Shown: piece after piece, positions 1 to 6,387 of the stretch
Layout: the number at the start of each line of letters is the position of its first letter
Position numbering within the stretch: the first letter of the stretch is position 1
Assembly (NCBI GenBank): GCA_037447335.1
Contig: JBBIGV010000079.1
Span: 1-14,549, forward strand
Length of the DNA stretch: 14,549 nt
From: JBBIGV01 sp037447335
GTDB taxonomy: Bacteria > Bacteroidota > Ignavibacteria > Ignavibacteriales > Ignavibacteriaceae
Direction: 5' to 3'
Program-made: the position numbers and the translations under genes
Notes under the pieces: generated by a model
Told to the model about the DNA's origin: nothing
The model's input: the letters and a program-made list of their open reading frames with translations, nothing else
The model's database searches: none

Positions 1-30
1 GTTGTTAAAATTATTTGATATAAGTTTAGG

Positions 31-246
31 GTGTCCCAATGCGTAAGTCAGGAATTAGGTGAGCTGCTGTGCGAAGCTGCAGGATTCGACCGGAAACTTA
101 TTGAACAGATTTTGATGATTGATGTACCGGCTGTAGCAAAAGTTGAGGATGTCTCAATGAATACGGATAAGATGCAAGCTCTAGGAATCAGACAGCATTC
201 ACTGGCTGAAATGATGTCAGAAGTTTGCGGGAAACTCAGGCTTTAA
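31..246 (+). CDS. C-terminal fragment of a probable RmlD-type NAD(P)-dependent sugar-nucleotide reductase (SDR family), 5' end off-window or frameshifted
   Basis: I infer the tail of an extended short-chain dehydrogenase of the dTDP-4-dehydrorhamnose reductase (RmlD) group, which reduces a keto-sugar nucleotide for surface polysaccharide synthesis. The reading frame shows an amphipathic helix (SQELGELLCEAAGFDRKLIE) and then VSMNTDKMQALGIRQHSLAE. This resembles the family ending in which an Asn/Ser-rich loop and a 'TDK...LGI...L.E' segment close the substrate domain. The catalytic YxxxK and the Rossmann fold would lie upstream of base 1. The GTG at 31 is simply the first possible start after a stop at 16-18 and has no properly spaced ribosome binding site, so I do not believe it is the true start. 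Frame 2 upstream (KLFDISLGCPNA, bases 8-43) reads like the missing strand just before the helix, which suggests a one-base frameshift. It converges on the small membrane-protein gene, 65 bases away. The family call is moderate; the substrate is unknown. Confidence 0.45.
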   Translation: MSQCVSQELGELLCEAAGFDRKLIEQILMIDVPAVAKVEDVSMNTDKMQALGIRQHSLAEMMSEVCGKLRL

Positions 247-311
247 TATTTAAACCCGCATCGTTCAGAATACTTGCAACATTCAATTATTAATTTTCTG
301 TTAAACCGGGT

Positions 312-731
312 TTATAACTTTACAGATATTCCCACAAGAATTGTTTTATTTCGTAATATTGCATCGTCATTTCTTATCCCAAAAAATATATTTAAGGGAA
401 GTTTTTCTTTAGCAATTAAAACTTCATCCTCAATCGAGGCAGGAAGATTTACTAAATTTAGTTCTGACCCGATAGTTGCTGTAGTATCTTTTTCTTCTTT
501 GTTATCTGTTTTTGATAACAAGTAGTAAGCAATCAATCCGGCGACTGCAACACCGGCAACAATATAAAGGACTGTATTATCATTACTTTCAGATTGTGCC
601 GGGGTGGAACCTCCTCCTCCAATTACATCATAGGCTTTAAGTTGTGCAAAACAATCTGATTTCGGTGCAGCAATCGTAAAAACCAGGATGAATGTTATCA
701 AATAAAACCAGTTACTTAATAATGTTTTCAT
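312..731 (-). CDS. Small single-span membrane/exported protein of unknown function
   Basis: This 139-residue protein is not recognised. I chose the ATG at 731 because AAGGTG sits 8-9 bases before it and a signal peptide (MKTLLSNWFYLITFILVFTIAAP...CFAQ) starts there; the in-frame ATG further upstream at 806 would add 25 uncharacteristic residues. Likely cleavage is after FAQ, about residue 30. Next come a Gly/Ser-rich stretch (VIGGGGSTPAQSESND), one strongly hydrophobic helix (about residues 52-70, VLYIVAGVAVAGLIAYYLL), a charged Lys/Glu linker, and a C-terminal part of about 55 residues (ELNLVNLPASIEDEV..., ending GISVKL) that may form a small beta domain. The predicted arrangement is a membrane-anchored envelope protein. 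It is the last gene of the minus-strand run, 98 bases after the DUF1460 gene, and may be transcribed separately. Its function cannot be inferred. Confidence 0.7.
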   Translation of the reverse strand: MKTLLSNWFYLITFILVFTIAAPKSDCFAQLKAYDVIGGGGSTPAQSESNDNTVLYIVAGVAVAGLIAYYLLSKTDNKEEKDTTATIGSELNLVNLPASIEDEVLIAKEKLPLNIFFGIRNDDAILRNKTILVGISVKL

Positions 732-743
732 TATCACCTTTCC

Positions 744-762
744 GTCAGTAAATATTGCTGAC
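744..762. repeat. Short inverted repeat just upstream of the small membrane-protein gene
   Basis: GTCAG at 744-748 and CTGAC at 758-762 flank an AT-rich centre containing AATATT. It lies 13 bases upstream of the ATG at 731 and next to its Shine-Dalgarno sequence. It could be a 5'-UTR hairpin or an operator, but the arms are only 5 bases and chance is a real alternative. Confidence 0.25.
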
Positions 763-829
763 TTATTTGCCTCTGAAATATATTCTAATTCCCGACCCAA
801 TTTCAAGATATAAAATTTCGGTTCCCGAT

Positions 830-1696
830 TTACTCAGGAATTATAGCCCTGACTACTATTATTCCTGTATGTTTCTTAATCTTTTTAATGTAATCTGTGA
901 TTGGTTGTTTGGTAATCTGAACTTTTTCGCCTGCACCCGGGGCGTGAAGCAAGTGGATTTTGTCGTTTTTCTTTAAAGCAATACCAACATGGTTTATATC
1001 CAAACCTTTTATGTTTGATGTGAATGCAATAATATCACCATCGTTTATCTGTTTTTCGATCGGGGATATTTTATATATAGGGATAAAATAATATTCACGA
1101 TCAGATATTTCTCTCTCCTGAATTCTGATCTTTTCAATATACTCCGGGTTATTTTTCAAATGCTTGTAATAGTGGGGATTAGCAGACATAAAATGCAGAT
1201 CGAATTGAATCGCTTCCCCGCCAATTTCTCTGGTAATATTTTTTACTACCCCTTTATTAACATTATCATGAATCCAGTCAGAAAAATAGTGAAGCCTGGA
1301 AGGGTACTCATCAATTACCCCGCCCCTGTAACGGATAAATCGCAGCTCTTCAAGATAATCTTGAAAGGAGGTTTTGTCTTTTTTTATCAGACGAGCTATT
1401 ACCAGTACATTTTCAAGAAATGTGGTACAATCAAGCCCCCGAAGATTTACAACCAGCTCTTCATTTTCTGTAACTTCAAGTGAATGGGATTCATAATCGG
1501 TTCCAATAAAACTCTTACCAATTTCAGCTATTAGTTCGTTGATGTTAAGGGGTGTCCATTCATTGTTCAGAGCAAGGTTAAACTTCGAATCACAAATTTC
1601 TACATCTTTAGCTTCATAGTGCTGTGCAAATAAAGATAAACTTAACCAGAACCAGAATCCTGCACAAAAAAAATATCGCAATTCTTCAAACTTCAT
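830..1696 (-). CDS. DUF1460 family protein, N-acetylmuramoyl-L-alanine amidase-like, exported
   Basis: This is a 288-residue member of the DUF1460 family (Pfam PF07313), whose characterised members have an NlpC/P60-like cysteine-peptidase fold and cleave peptidoglycan fragments. Visible landmarks are an N-terminal hydrophobic signal (about residues 7-24, ending LFAQ), the nucleophile motif GLDCTTFLE (Cys90), the HYFSDWI segment (136-142) and INHVGIAL with the probable catalytic His236. A C-terminal HAPG (251-254) is also typical. The length fits the family. I place the start at 1696 (MKFEELRYFF), where the signal peptide begins. The frame stays open upstream to a start at 1807, but that extension reads through the heptamer repeat at 1701-1728 and into dnaB. 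The ribosome binding site is unclear: GGAG lies about 17 bases upstream and AGAGG directly abuts the ATG. It follows dnaB by 31 bases. The expected site of action is the periplasm, in wall turnover or muropeptide recycling. The substrate is inferred only. Confidence 0.85.
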   Translation of the reverse strand: MKFEELRYFFCAGFWFWLSLSLFAQHYEAKDVEICDSKFNLALNNEWTPLNINELIAEIGKSFIGTDYESHSLEVTENEELVVNLRGLDCTTFLENVLVIARLIKKDKTSFQDYLEELRFIRYRGGVIDEYPSRLHYFSDWIHDNVNKGVVKNITREIGGEAIQFDLHFMSANPHYYKHLKNNPEYIEKIRIQEREISDREYYFIPIYKISPIEKQINDGDIIAFTSNIKGLDINHVGIALKKNDKIHLLHAPGAGEKVQITKQPITDYIKKIKKHTGIIVVRAIIPE

Positions 1697-1700
1697 CCTC

Positions 1701-1728
1701 TTACTTCGTACTCCTGACTTCTTACTTC
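1701..1728. repeat. Heptamer tandem array between dnaB and the DUF1460 gene
   Basis: Four consecutive 7-base units are visible on the plus strand: TTACTTC, GTACTCC, TGACTTC, TTACTTC (consensus NNACTTC). The last unit reaches the first base of the dnaB stop codon (1728-1730 in plus coordinates), so the array fills nearly the whole 31-base gap. If translated on the minus strand it gives an RSKKSGVRSKR peptide, which is why the DUF1460 frame looks artificially extended upstream. Confidence 0.7.
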
Positions 1729-3161
1729 TAAATAATATCCTCGTCTGCCGGAACAATTGAATATTCCTCAATTTGTCTTGCATGCGCAAGATTTTCAAAG
1801 CGAGCATATTCTTTTATAAATGCGAGTTTTGTTTCACCAATTGGTCCATTACGCTGCTTACCGATAATTACCTCCGCAACACCCTCTGTAGATATGCTTT
1901 GATCTTCAGCAAAAGTTTTAATGCCATAAACTTCAGGTCGATTTAAGAAGAGAACAACATCAGCATCCTGTTCAATAGATCCGGACTCACGAAGATCTGA
2001 AAGCTGCGGGCGTTTATCGCTTCGTGCTTCAACTGCACGATTCAACTGGGCAAGCGCGATCACCGGAATGTTAAGTTCTTTAGCCAGCGACTTTAATGAT
2101 CTTGAGATATGGGAGATCTCCCTTTCGCGGCTTTCTGCATTAGCAGGACCCTGCATTAGCTGAAGGTAATCTATTATCACCATCCCTATATCTTTTTCAA
2201 CTTTTAACCTGCGGGCTTTTGCGCGAATCTCAAGTATTGACTGAGCCGGAGTATCATCAATATAAATTGGTGCTTCAATAAGTTTATGTGCATTTCTGCT
2301 CAGCTTCACGCCCTCTTCGTGCGGCAAACGACCTGTTCTTACCTTGTGTGCATTTAATCTTCCTTCGGCACATAGCATTCTGATTACAAGCTGCATAGTA
2401 GACATTTCCAGGCTGAAAAGCCCTACTGGTACTTTATGATCAATCGCTGCATTACGTGCAAGCGTTAAAGCGAAGGCCGTTTTACCCATAGAAGGTCTTG
2501 CTGCAATTATTATCAGGTCTGATTTCTGAAACCCGCCCAGCATATTGTCGAGGTCATAAAAACCTGTTGGCACTGCAAACCTCTGATCTTTTTTGGAGTG
2601 AAGAGCCTCGATGTATTCGAGTGCATCTCTTACGGCACGATCCATCGAGATAAAAGTTTTTTTCAGGTGTGTTTCTGTTATTTCAAATATTTTTCTTTCG
2701 GCTGAGTCAAGAATATCGAATGCGTCTTCGGTTCCTTCATATGCTGCTTTGGCAATCTGGTGCGAACTGGTTATGAGTCCGCGTAGTATTTCTTTTTCAA
2801 GAATTATTTTTGCATGATATTCAATATTGGCTGCCGATGAAATATTTTGTGAAAGCTTGCTAAGATAAACTGCCCCGCCGCACTCCTCAAGCTGTTCTCG
2901 TTTTTTTAATTCTTCATAAACCGTAACGGTATCAATGGGTTCACCGGCTTCAAACAGTGAAACCATAGCTGCAAAAATTAAACGATGTTCTTTGAGATAA
3001 AATGTTTCAGGCTGTAATAATTCGAGCGCTTTAGGAACTGCTTCATTTTCGATCAGCATTGCACCTAAAACTGATGCTTCAATTTCCGGGGCTGCCGGCG
3101 GTTTAACATCTGCGGGAATGATTGTTTCGGATATGTTATTTGTTTTTTTTGACTTTGCCAT
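1728..3161 (-). CDS. dnaB: Replicative DNA helicase DnaB
   Basis: DnaB is the hexameric 5'-3' helicase that unwinds DNA at the replication fork and binds primase and the helicase loader. At 477 residues it has normal length. It shows the N-terminal primase-interacting domain (about 24-125, starting PAAPEIEASVLGAML), a linker, and a RecA-type motor with Walker A ARPSMGKT (221-228), SLEMS (249-253), Walker B MVIIDYLQL (327-335), the AQLNRAVE segment (371-378), and the arginine-finger/H4 region KQRNGPIGET (435-444). No intein interrupts the P-loop or H4 sites where DnaB inteins usually sit. The start ATG at 3161 (MAKSKKTNN) has no strong Shine-Dalgarno. A consensus -10 and DnaA-box-like sites lie 22-42 bases upstream, so it is probably transcribed from its own promoter although it lies co-directionally 237 bases after the uracil-DNA glycosylase gene. 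Confidence 0.97.
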   Translation of the reverse strand: MAKSKKTNNISETIIPADVKPPAAPEIEASVLGAMLIENEAVPKALELLQPETFYLKEHRLIFAAMVSLFEAGEPIDTVTVYEELKKREQLEECGGAVYLSKLSQNISSAANIEYHAKIILEKEILRGLITSSHQIAKAAYEGTEDAFDILDSAERKIFEITETHLKKTFISMDRAVRDALEYIEALHSKKDQRFAVPTGFYDLDNMLGGFQKSDLIIIAARPSMGKTAFALTLARNAAIDHKVPVGLFSLEMSTMQLVIRMLCAEGRLNAHKVRTGRLPHEEGVKLSRNAHKLIEAPIYIDDTPAQSILEIRAKARRLKVEKDIGMVIIDYLQLMQGPANAESREREISHISRSLKSLAKELNIPVIALAQLNRAVEARSDKRPQLSDLRESGSIEQDADVVLFLNRPEVYGIKTFAEDQSISTEGVAEVIIGKQRNGPIGETKLAFIKEYARFENLAHARQIEEYSIVPADEDII

Positions 3162-3182
3162 TTGAGAGAATATTCAGAGTTT

Positions 3183-3203
3183 ATTATACACAAGTTATCA
3201 ACA
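3183..3203 (-). promoter_or_regulatory. Probable dnaB promoter (-10 TATAAT) overlapped by two DnaA-box-like 9-mers
   Basis: On the minus strand a perfect TATAAT lies at 3188-3183, 22 bases upstream of the dnaB ATG. No good -35 is visible at 17 bases. On the plus strand TTATACACA (3184-3192), matching the DnaA consensus TTATNCACA, overlaps this -10. TTATCAACA (3195-3203), one mismatch from the same consensus, follows 11 bases later in the same orientation. TCAACA at 3198-3203 also pairs with TGTTGA at 3210-3215. DnaA binding here would be expected to occlude the promoter; this is an inference. Confidence 0.4.
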
Positions 3204-3265
3204 CTGTTTTGTTGACGAAAACCAGCAGAAAAATAGAAATAGTATTTTCTTAAAACAAGTTAATT

Positions 3266-3358
3266 GGTTGAAGCAGTATTAGCCGAATTTCAGAATTAAA
3301 GATTTTAAAAGAAATCTCTTAATTCAACTAAACCTGTTTCAGACACTGCTTACTAACC
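3266..3358. repeat. Nested inverted repeats in the dnaB upstream region
   Basis: The inner hairpin pairs GAATTAAAGATTT (3293-3305) with AAATCT-C-TTAATTC (3312-3325), giving a 13-bp stem with a single bulged C and a 6-base loop. An outer stem pairs GGTT-G-AAGCAGT (3266-3277) with ACTGCTT-ACT-AACC (3345-3358), 11 bp. A separate repeat TTACTAA (3350-3356) / TTAGTAA (3373-3379) overlaps the outer arm and lies 20 bases after the glycosylase stop codon. No T-tract follows any of them, so they are not standard intrinsic terminators. The region 3204-3398 holds no gene. Confidence 0.5.
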
Positions 3359-3398
3359 TAAGATAGCCTTGCTTAGTAAATCCAAAAGCTCAGCGTAT

Positions 3399-4202
3399 TC
3401 AACCCAGGCTGTCATACAACTTTCGGAATTTCTGAACATCTTCCCAGCAAGGGCGTTTCCAGTTAGGATTACGCAGTAATGCAGCGGGATGATAAGTTAC
3501 CATTACCTTTATGCCTTCATATTCAAACAGCTTGCCCCTCATATTTGTTAATGAATCTCTTTTTTTAAGAAGACCCTGCGCTGCGGTAAGCCCCAGCAGC
3601 AAAATTAATTTAGGTTTTATCAGGTCAATCTGTTTTTTCAGGTAAGGTATGCATGCATCCATTTCATCTGTATTGGGAGCGCGGTTACCGGGCGGGCGGC
3701 ATTTAACTATATTGGCAATGTAAACTTCTTCGCGCGAAAAATTTATTGCTTTAAGAATATCCGTTAACAACTGACCTGCTCTTCCAACAAACGGCTCACC
3801 TTTCGCATCCTCATCCGCTCCGGGTCCCTCGCCTATACACATTACATCTGCGTTGGGATTTCCTACGCCAAATACAAATTTATTTCTTGTTGCTCCGAGC
3901 GGACATTTCTGACATTCGCATATTTGTTTATTAAGAGAGTCAACAGTCTCTGCAGATTCCCATTCTTCGCCCGTTAATCCAAACAAAGAAGTTCCGGCTT
4001 CATCTTTCTTATCGGGTTTCACTATAATGAGTTCAGGTTCCGATACTTTAGCATTATTCGATTCGGATTTCATTATTGAAGTAATTTTTTTTTGAATCTC
4101 TGTTTTTCTTTTTATTAAAACGGATGGTGTGTACAGTTCATCCCCGAATATTTCTTTTTGGTCTATTAATGCTTCAATAATTTTTTTCTTTAATTCATTC
4201 AT
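3399..4202 (-). CDS. Family 4 uracil-DNA glycosylase (iron-sulfur type)
   Basis: It removes uracil from DNA as the first step of base excision repair. The 4Fe-4S ligand pattern of family 4 is present: C97-x2-C100 and C168-x15-C184. The active-site motif GEGPGADED (124-132) is followed by GEPFVGRAGQLL (136-146), NIVKCRPPGNR (164-174) and the DNA-binding THPAALLRNP-like segment YHPAALLRNP (237-246). Residues 1-90 form a charged, poorly conserved N-terminal extension, which is common in bacterial versions. The start at 4202 (MNELKKK) has only an A/T-rich leader and no clear Shine-Dalgarno; a later start is possible because the extension is dispensable to the fold. It lies 56 bases after coaBC and may be the distal gene of that operon. 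Family assignment is secure; the precise base preference is not visible. Confidence 0.93.
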   Translation of the reverse strand: MNELKKKIIEALIDQKEIFGDELYTPSVLIKRKTEIQKKITSIMKSESNNAKVSEPELIIVKPDKKDEAGTSLFGLTGEEWESAETVDSLNKQICECQKCPLGATRNKFVFGVGNPNADVMCIGEGPGADEDAKGEPFVGRAGQLLTDILKAINFSREEVYIANIVKCRPPGNRAPNTDEMDACIPYLKKQIDLIKPKLILLLGLTAAQGLLKKRDSLTNMRGKLFEYEGIKVMVTYHPAALLRNPNWKRPCWEDVQKFRKLYDSLG

Positions 4203-4258
4203 AAGATTTTTTTAGAAATAATTTAGCCGGGGATAAAATCGCACACTATAAGCTGCTG

Positions 4259-5467
4259 TTATATTTTCAATACTTCAGTAAGAATGCTATTGGCTGCCTG
4301 GAATTTGGACTGGAGAGGATAGCTTTTCTTTATTCCTGTTTTGTGAATCACAGTAATTTTATTCGTATCTGCTTCGAAGCCGCTGTTTTTATTTTCTAAG
4401 GAATTTAGAACAATCATATCCAGATTTTTTCTTTTCAATTTGGAAAGAGCGTTTTTCATTTCATTATCAGTTTCGAGGGCAAAGCCAATGATTTTTTTTT
4501 CTTTCTTATCTGCAGAAGAAAGTATATCAACAGTTTCCGATAACTTAATGGCTGTAAGTTTTTCCTCTTTCTTCAGTTTGCGTGAAGATTTTGTTGATGG
4601 TTTGTAATCAGCAACAGCAGCAGACATAATCAAAGTGTCGTGCGATTTTAATTCTTTAGTTACTGCCTTATTCATCTCATCTGCTGAGCGAACTTTAATT
4701 AACTTTATTTCGGGATAAATGATTTGAAATGATGGTCCTGAAATAAGAGAAACTTCAGCGCCGCGTAATTTTGCCGCTTTAGCAATTGAAAATCCCATCT
4801 TTCCAGACGAACGATTACCAATAAATCTTACCGGATCAATATCTTCATAAGTGGGACCAGCGGTAACAAGAATTCTTCTGCCGGAAAAATCTTTTTTATA
4901 ACCGGAAAGAATTAATTCGGCAGCATCAACAATTTTATTAATGTCTGCTAATCTTCCTTCACCTGTAAGCCCGCTTGCAAGTTCTCCCTCTTCCGGATAA
5001 ATAATGTAATAACCGAGTTCTTCAAGCTTGGAGATATTTTGCTGCGTAACCTTGTATTGATACATATCAACATCAGCAGCGGGGGCAACAGCTAACGGAC
5101 ATCGTAAAGCAGTAACAAGTGTTGTGAGTGCATTATCCGCAAAACCATAAGCAATCTTCGCAATAGTGTTTACGGTTGCAGGCGCAACTATCATCAGATC
5201 AGCCCAAAGCGCATAATCTATATGCCAGGTAGAAAGGTCTGTTCCGTCTTTCTGAGATGGCGGGAACATATTAACAGTTACTTTATTATGTGAAAGAGAT
5301 GACAAGGTAAGCGGTGTAATGAATTCGAGGGCGGATGGAGTCATAACAACTTTAACCTCCGCGCCCCGCTTTACAAGTTCCCGGACCAGTAACGCAGATT
5401 TATATGCGGCTATACATCCTGTTACACCCAGAATGATCTTCTTACCGTATAAAATATCTTTCTGCAT
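4259..5467 (-). CDS. coaBC: Bifunctional phosphopantothenoylcysteine decarboxylase / phosphopantothenate-cysteine ligase CoaBC
   Basis: It carries out two consecutive steps of coenzyme A synthesis: ligation of cysteine to 4'-phosphopantothenate, then FMN-dependent decarboxylation. It has 402 residues, the usual length. The CoaC half (1-185) shows LGVTGCIAAYK, catalytic His82 (STWHIDYALWAD) and APATVNTIAK (95-104). The CoaB half (about 195-402) shows VTAGPTYEDIDPVRFIGNRSSGKMG (201-225), AAVADYKP (283-290), the Lys-rich KLKK (297-300) and IGFALET (327-333). Two CoaC positions differ from the E. coli enzyme: PxMNxxMW appears as PAADVDMY (129-136), with Asp at the Asn position, and the active-site Cys segment appears as ELASGLTGEGRL with Ser165 instead of Cys. 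The ATG at 5467 follows AAAAGG by about 8 bases. It lies 26 bases after rpoZ, in an apparent yicC-gmk-rpoZ-coaBC operon. Confidence 0.96.
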   Translation of the reverse strand: MQKDILYGKKIILGVTGCIAAYKSALLVRELVKRGAEVKVVMTPSALEFITPLTLSSLSHNKVTVNMFPPSQKDGTDLSTWHIDYALWADLMIVAPATVNTIAKIAYGFADNALTTLVTALRCPLAVAPAADVDMYQYKVTQQNISKLEELGYYIIYPEEGELASGLTGEGRLADINKIVDAAELILSGYKKDFSGRRILVTAGPTYEDIDPVRFIGNRSSGKMGFSIAKAAKLRGAEVSLISGPSFQIIYPEIKLIKVRSADEMNKAVTKELKSHDTLIMSAAVADYKPSTKSSRKLKKEEKLTAIKLSETVDILSSADKKEKKIIGFALETDNEMKNALSKLKRKNLDMIVLNSLENKNSGFEADTNKITVIHKTGIKKSYPLQSKFQAANSILTEVLKI

Positions 5468-5493
5468 TTACAGGACCTTTTAATAAAAAGTTT

Positions 5494-5784
5494 TTATTGT
5501 TTATAGTCGAATTCAATCTCACCGGAAAGTAATTCCTTCAAAGCCTGAATGTGCGGCTTATCCTTCTTCTCCAGTTCAAGAGCCATTTTAAGCTGCGCCG
5601 GGTTATCTATGTCTTCAGCTTCATCATCATTTGCTGTTTGAGGGATCGTGCTAAGCATTGCATTGTATTCTATTTTATTTTCATCGTTTATCTGACGAGA
5701 CTTCTTTGCTGAAACAATTATCGCCTCATAAACGTTTGCCACTCTTTTATCGATCTCTCTAAGATCAATTGGTTCTATTCCCAT
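5494..5784 (-). CDS. rpoZ: DNA-directed RNA polymerase omega subunit (Rpb6-like)
   Basis: Omega helps fold and dock the beta' subunit into RNA polymerase. The 96-residue protein carries the recognisable core RVANVYEAIIVSAKKSRQIN (residues 14-33), resembling the NVYE..I...KRA.QI helix of Bacteroidetes omega proteins. An acidic low-complexity linker (ANDDEAEDIDN) and a C-terminal helix (KPHIQALKELLSGEIEFDY) follow. The first residue codon abuts the gmk stop codon (TAAATG), and a strong AAAGGAG lies 9 bases upstream inside the last codons of gmk, so translation is likely coupled. Placement after gmk is the classic gmk-rpoZ arrangement and supports an otherwise short assignment. Confidence 0.88.
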   Translation of the reverse strand: MGIEPIDLREIDKRVANVYEAIIVSAKKSRQINDENKIEYNAMLSTIPQTANDDEAEDIDNPAQLKMALELEKKDKPHIQALKELLSGEIEFDYKQ

Positions 5785-6384
5785 TTAGTTTTTCTCCTTT
5801 GTTATAATTTTTTTTATTAAAATTTTTGTGTCTTCAATTGCTTTATTAAGTTCATTATTGATCACCAAATAATCAAAATGGTCTTTAAGACTCAACTCCA
5901 TTTCCGCCCGTTTAATTCTAGTCTTAAAACTCTCGTCATCCTCAGTATTTCTTCTTTTTAATCTTTGCCTGAGTTCTTCAATGCCGGGCGGCAGAATAAA
6001 GATCAGGTGCGCTTCGGTATAAATTTTCTTGAGCGATAATGCACCTTTAACATCAACATCGAGAAGAATGTGTTTGCCCGCGTTAATGTTTTCGTTAACA
6101 AAACTTTTAAATGTTCCATAGTAATTTCCGAAAAAACTTTCCCATTCTACAAATTCGTTATTAAGAATTTTTTCTTTGAATTCATCCTCTGTTAAAAAGA
6201 AATAATCTTTACCGTGAACTTCATCTTCACGCTTCTTTCTTGTAGTTGCCGAAATCGAAAAAACAAGTTGAGGAAAATCCATCAGAACAGTTTTAATAAT
6301 TGTTGTCTTTCCGGTTCCGCTCGGTGCAGAAACTGCGATGATTTCCCCCTTTCGGGGCTGCCCGTTCCTGGTTTCACCGTTCAA
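5785..6384 (-). CDS. gmk: Guanylate kinase
   Basis: It phosphorylates GMP to GDP in the cytoplasm, using ATP, and so feeds GTP and dGTP synthesis. The protein has 199 residues and a P-loop APSGTGKTT (20-28). It also has the GMP-binding segments SATTRKKREDEVHGKDYFF (45-63) and EWESFFGNYYGTFKSFV (80-96), LLDVDVKGA (107-115), and the lid RLKRRNTEDDESFKTRI. I see no ATG in frame at a reasonable place. The start used is TTG at 6384, three bases after the yicC stop codon, preceded by a weak GAG. Translation probably depends on reinitiation after yicC. An alternative start within the first 12 residues (an AAGGGGG tract precedes an ATC codon) cannot be excluded, since the family core begins at GEIIAVSAPSG. 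Confidence 0.96.
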   Translation of the reverse strand: MNGETRNGQPRKGEIIAVSAPSGTGKTTIIKTVLMDFPQLVFSISATTRKKREDEVHGKDYFFLTEDEFKEKILNNEFVEWESFFGNYYGTFKSFVNENINAGKHILLDVDVKGALSLKKIYTEAHLIFILPPGIEELRQRLKRRNTEDDESFKTRIKRAEMELSLKDHFDYLVINNELNKAIEDTKILIKKIITKEKN

Positions 6385-6387
6385 GTA

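Noticed and set aside
252..313. AAACCCG/CGGGTTT inverted repeat between the convergent left-edge genes as a terminator
   Set aside because: The arms are 7 bases but separated by 48 bases with no T-tract; the shorter TAAACC/GGTTTA symmetry leaves no room for a loop.
732..806. Upstream in-frame ATG at 806 for the small membrane protein
   Set aside because: It would put 25 polar residues ahead of a clear signal peptide, and the ATG at 731 has a good Shine-Dalgarno.
1160..1483. Open plus-strand frame of 107 codons opposite the DUF1460 gene
   Set aside because: It is antisense to the catalytic core of a recognised family, has no ribosome binding site and looks like a shadow.
1697..1807. Start at 1807 for the DUF1460 protein
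   Set aside because: The extra 37 residues are translated heptamer repeat and antiphase dnaB sequence, and the signal peptide begins at the ATG at 1696.
1728..3161. An intein in DnaB
   Set aside because: The protein has normal length and unbroken Walker A and H4 motifs.
3162..3398. A replication origin upstream of dnaB
   Set aside because: Only two DnaA-like boxes and about 240 bases of AT-rich DNA are present, with no cluster of boxes; promoter control is the simpler reading.
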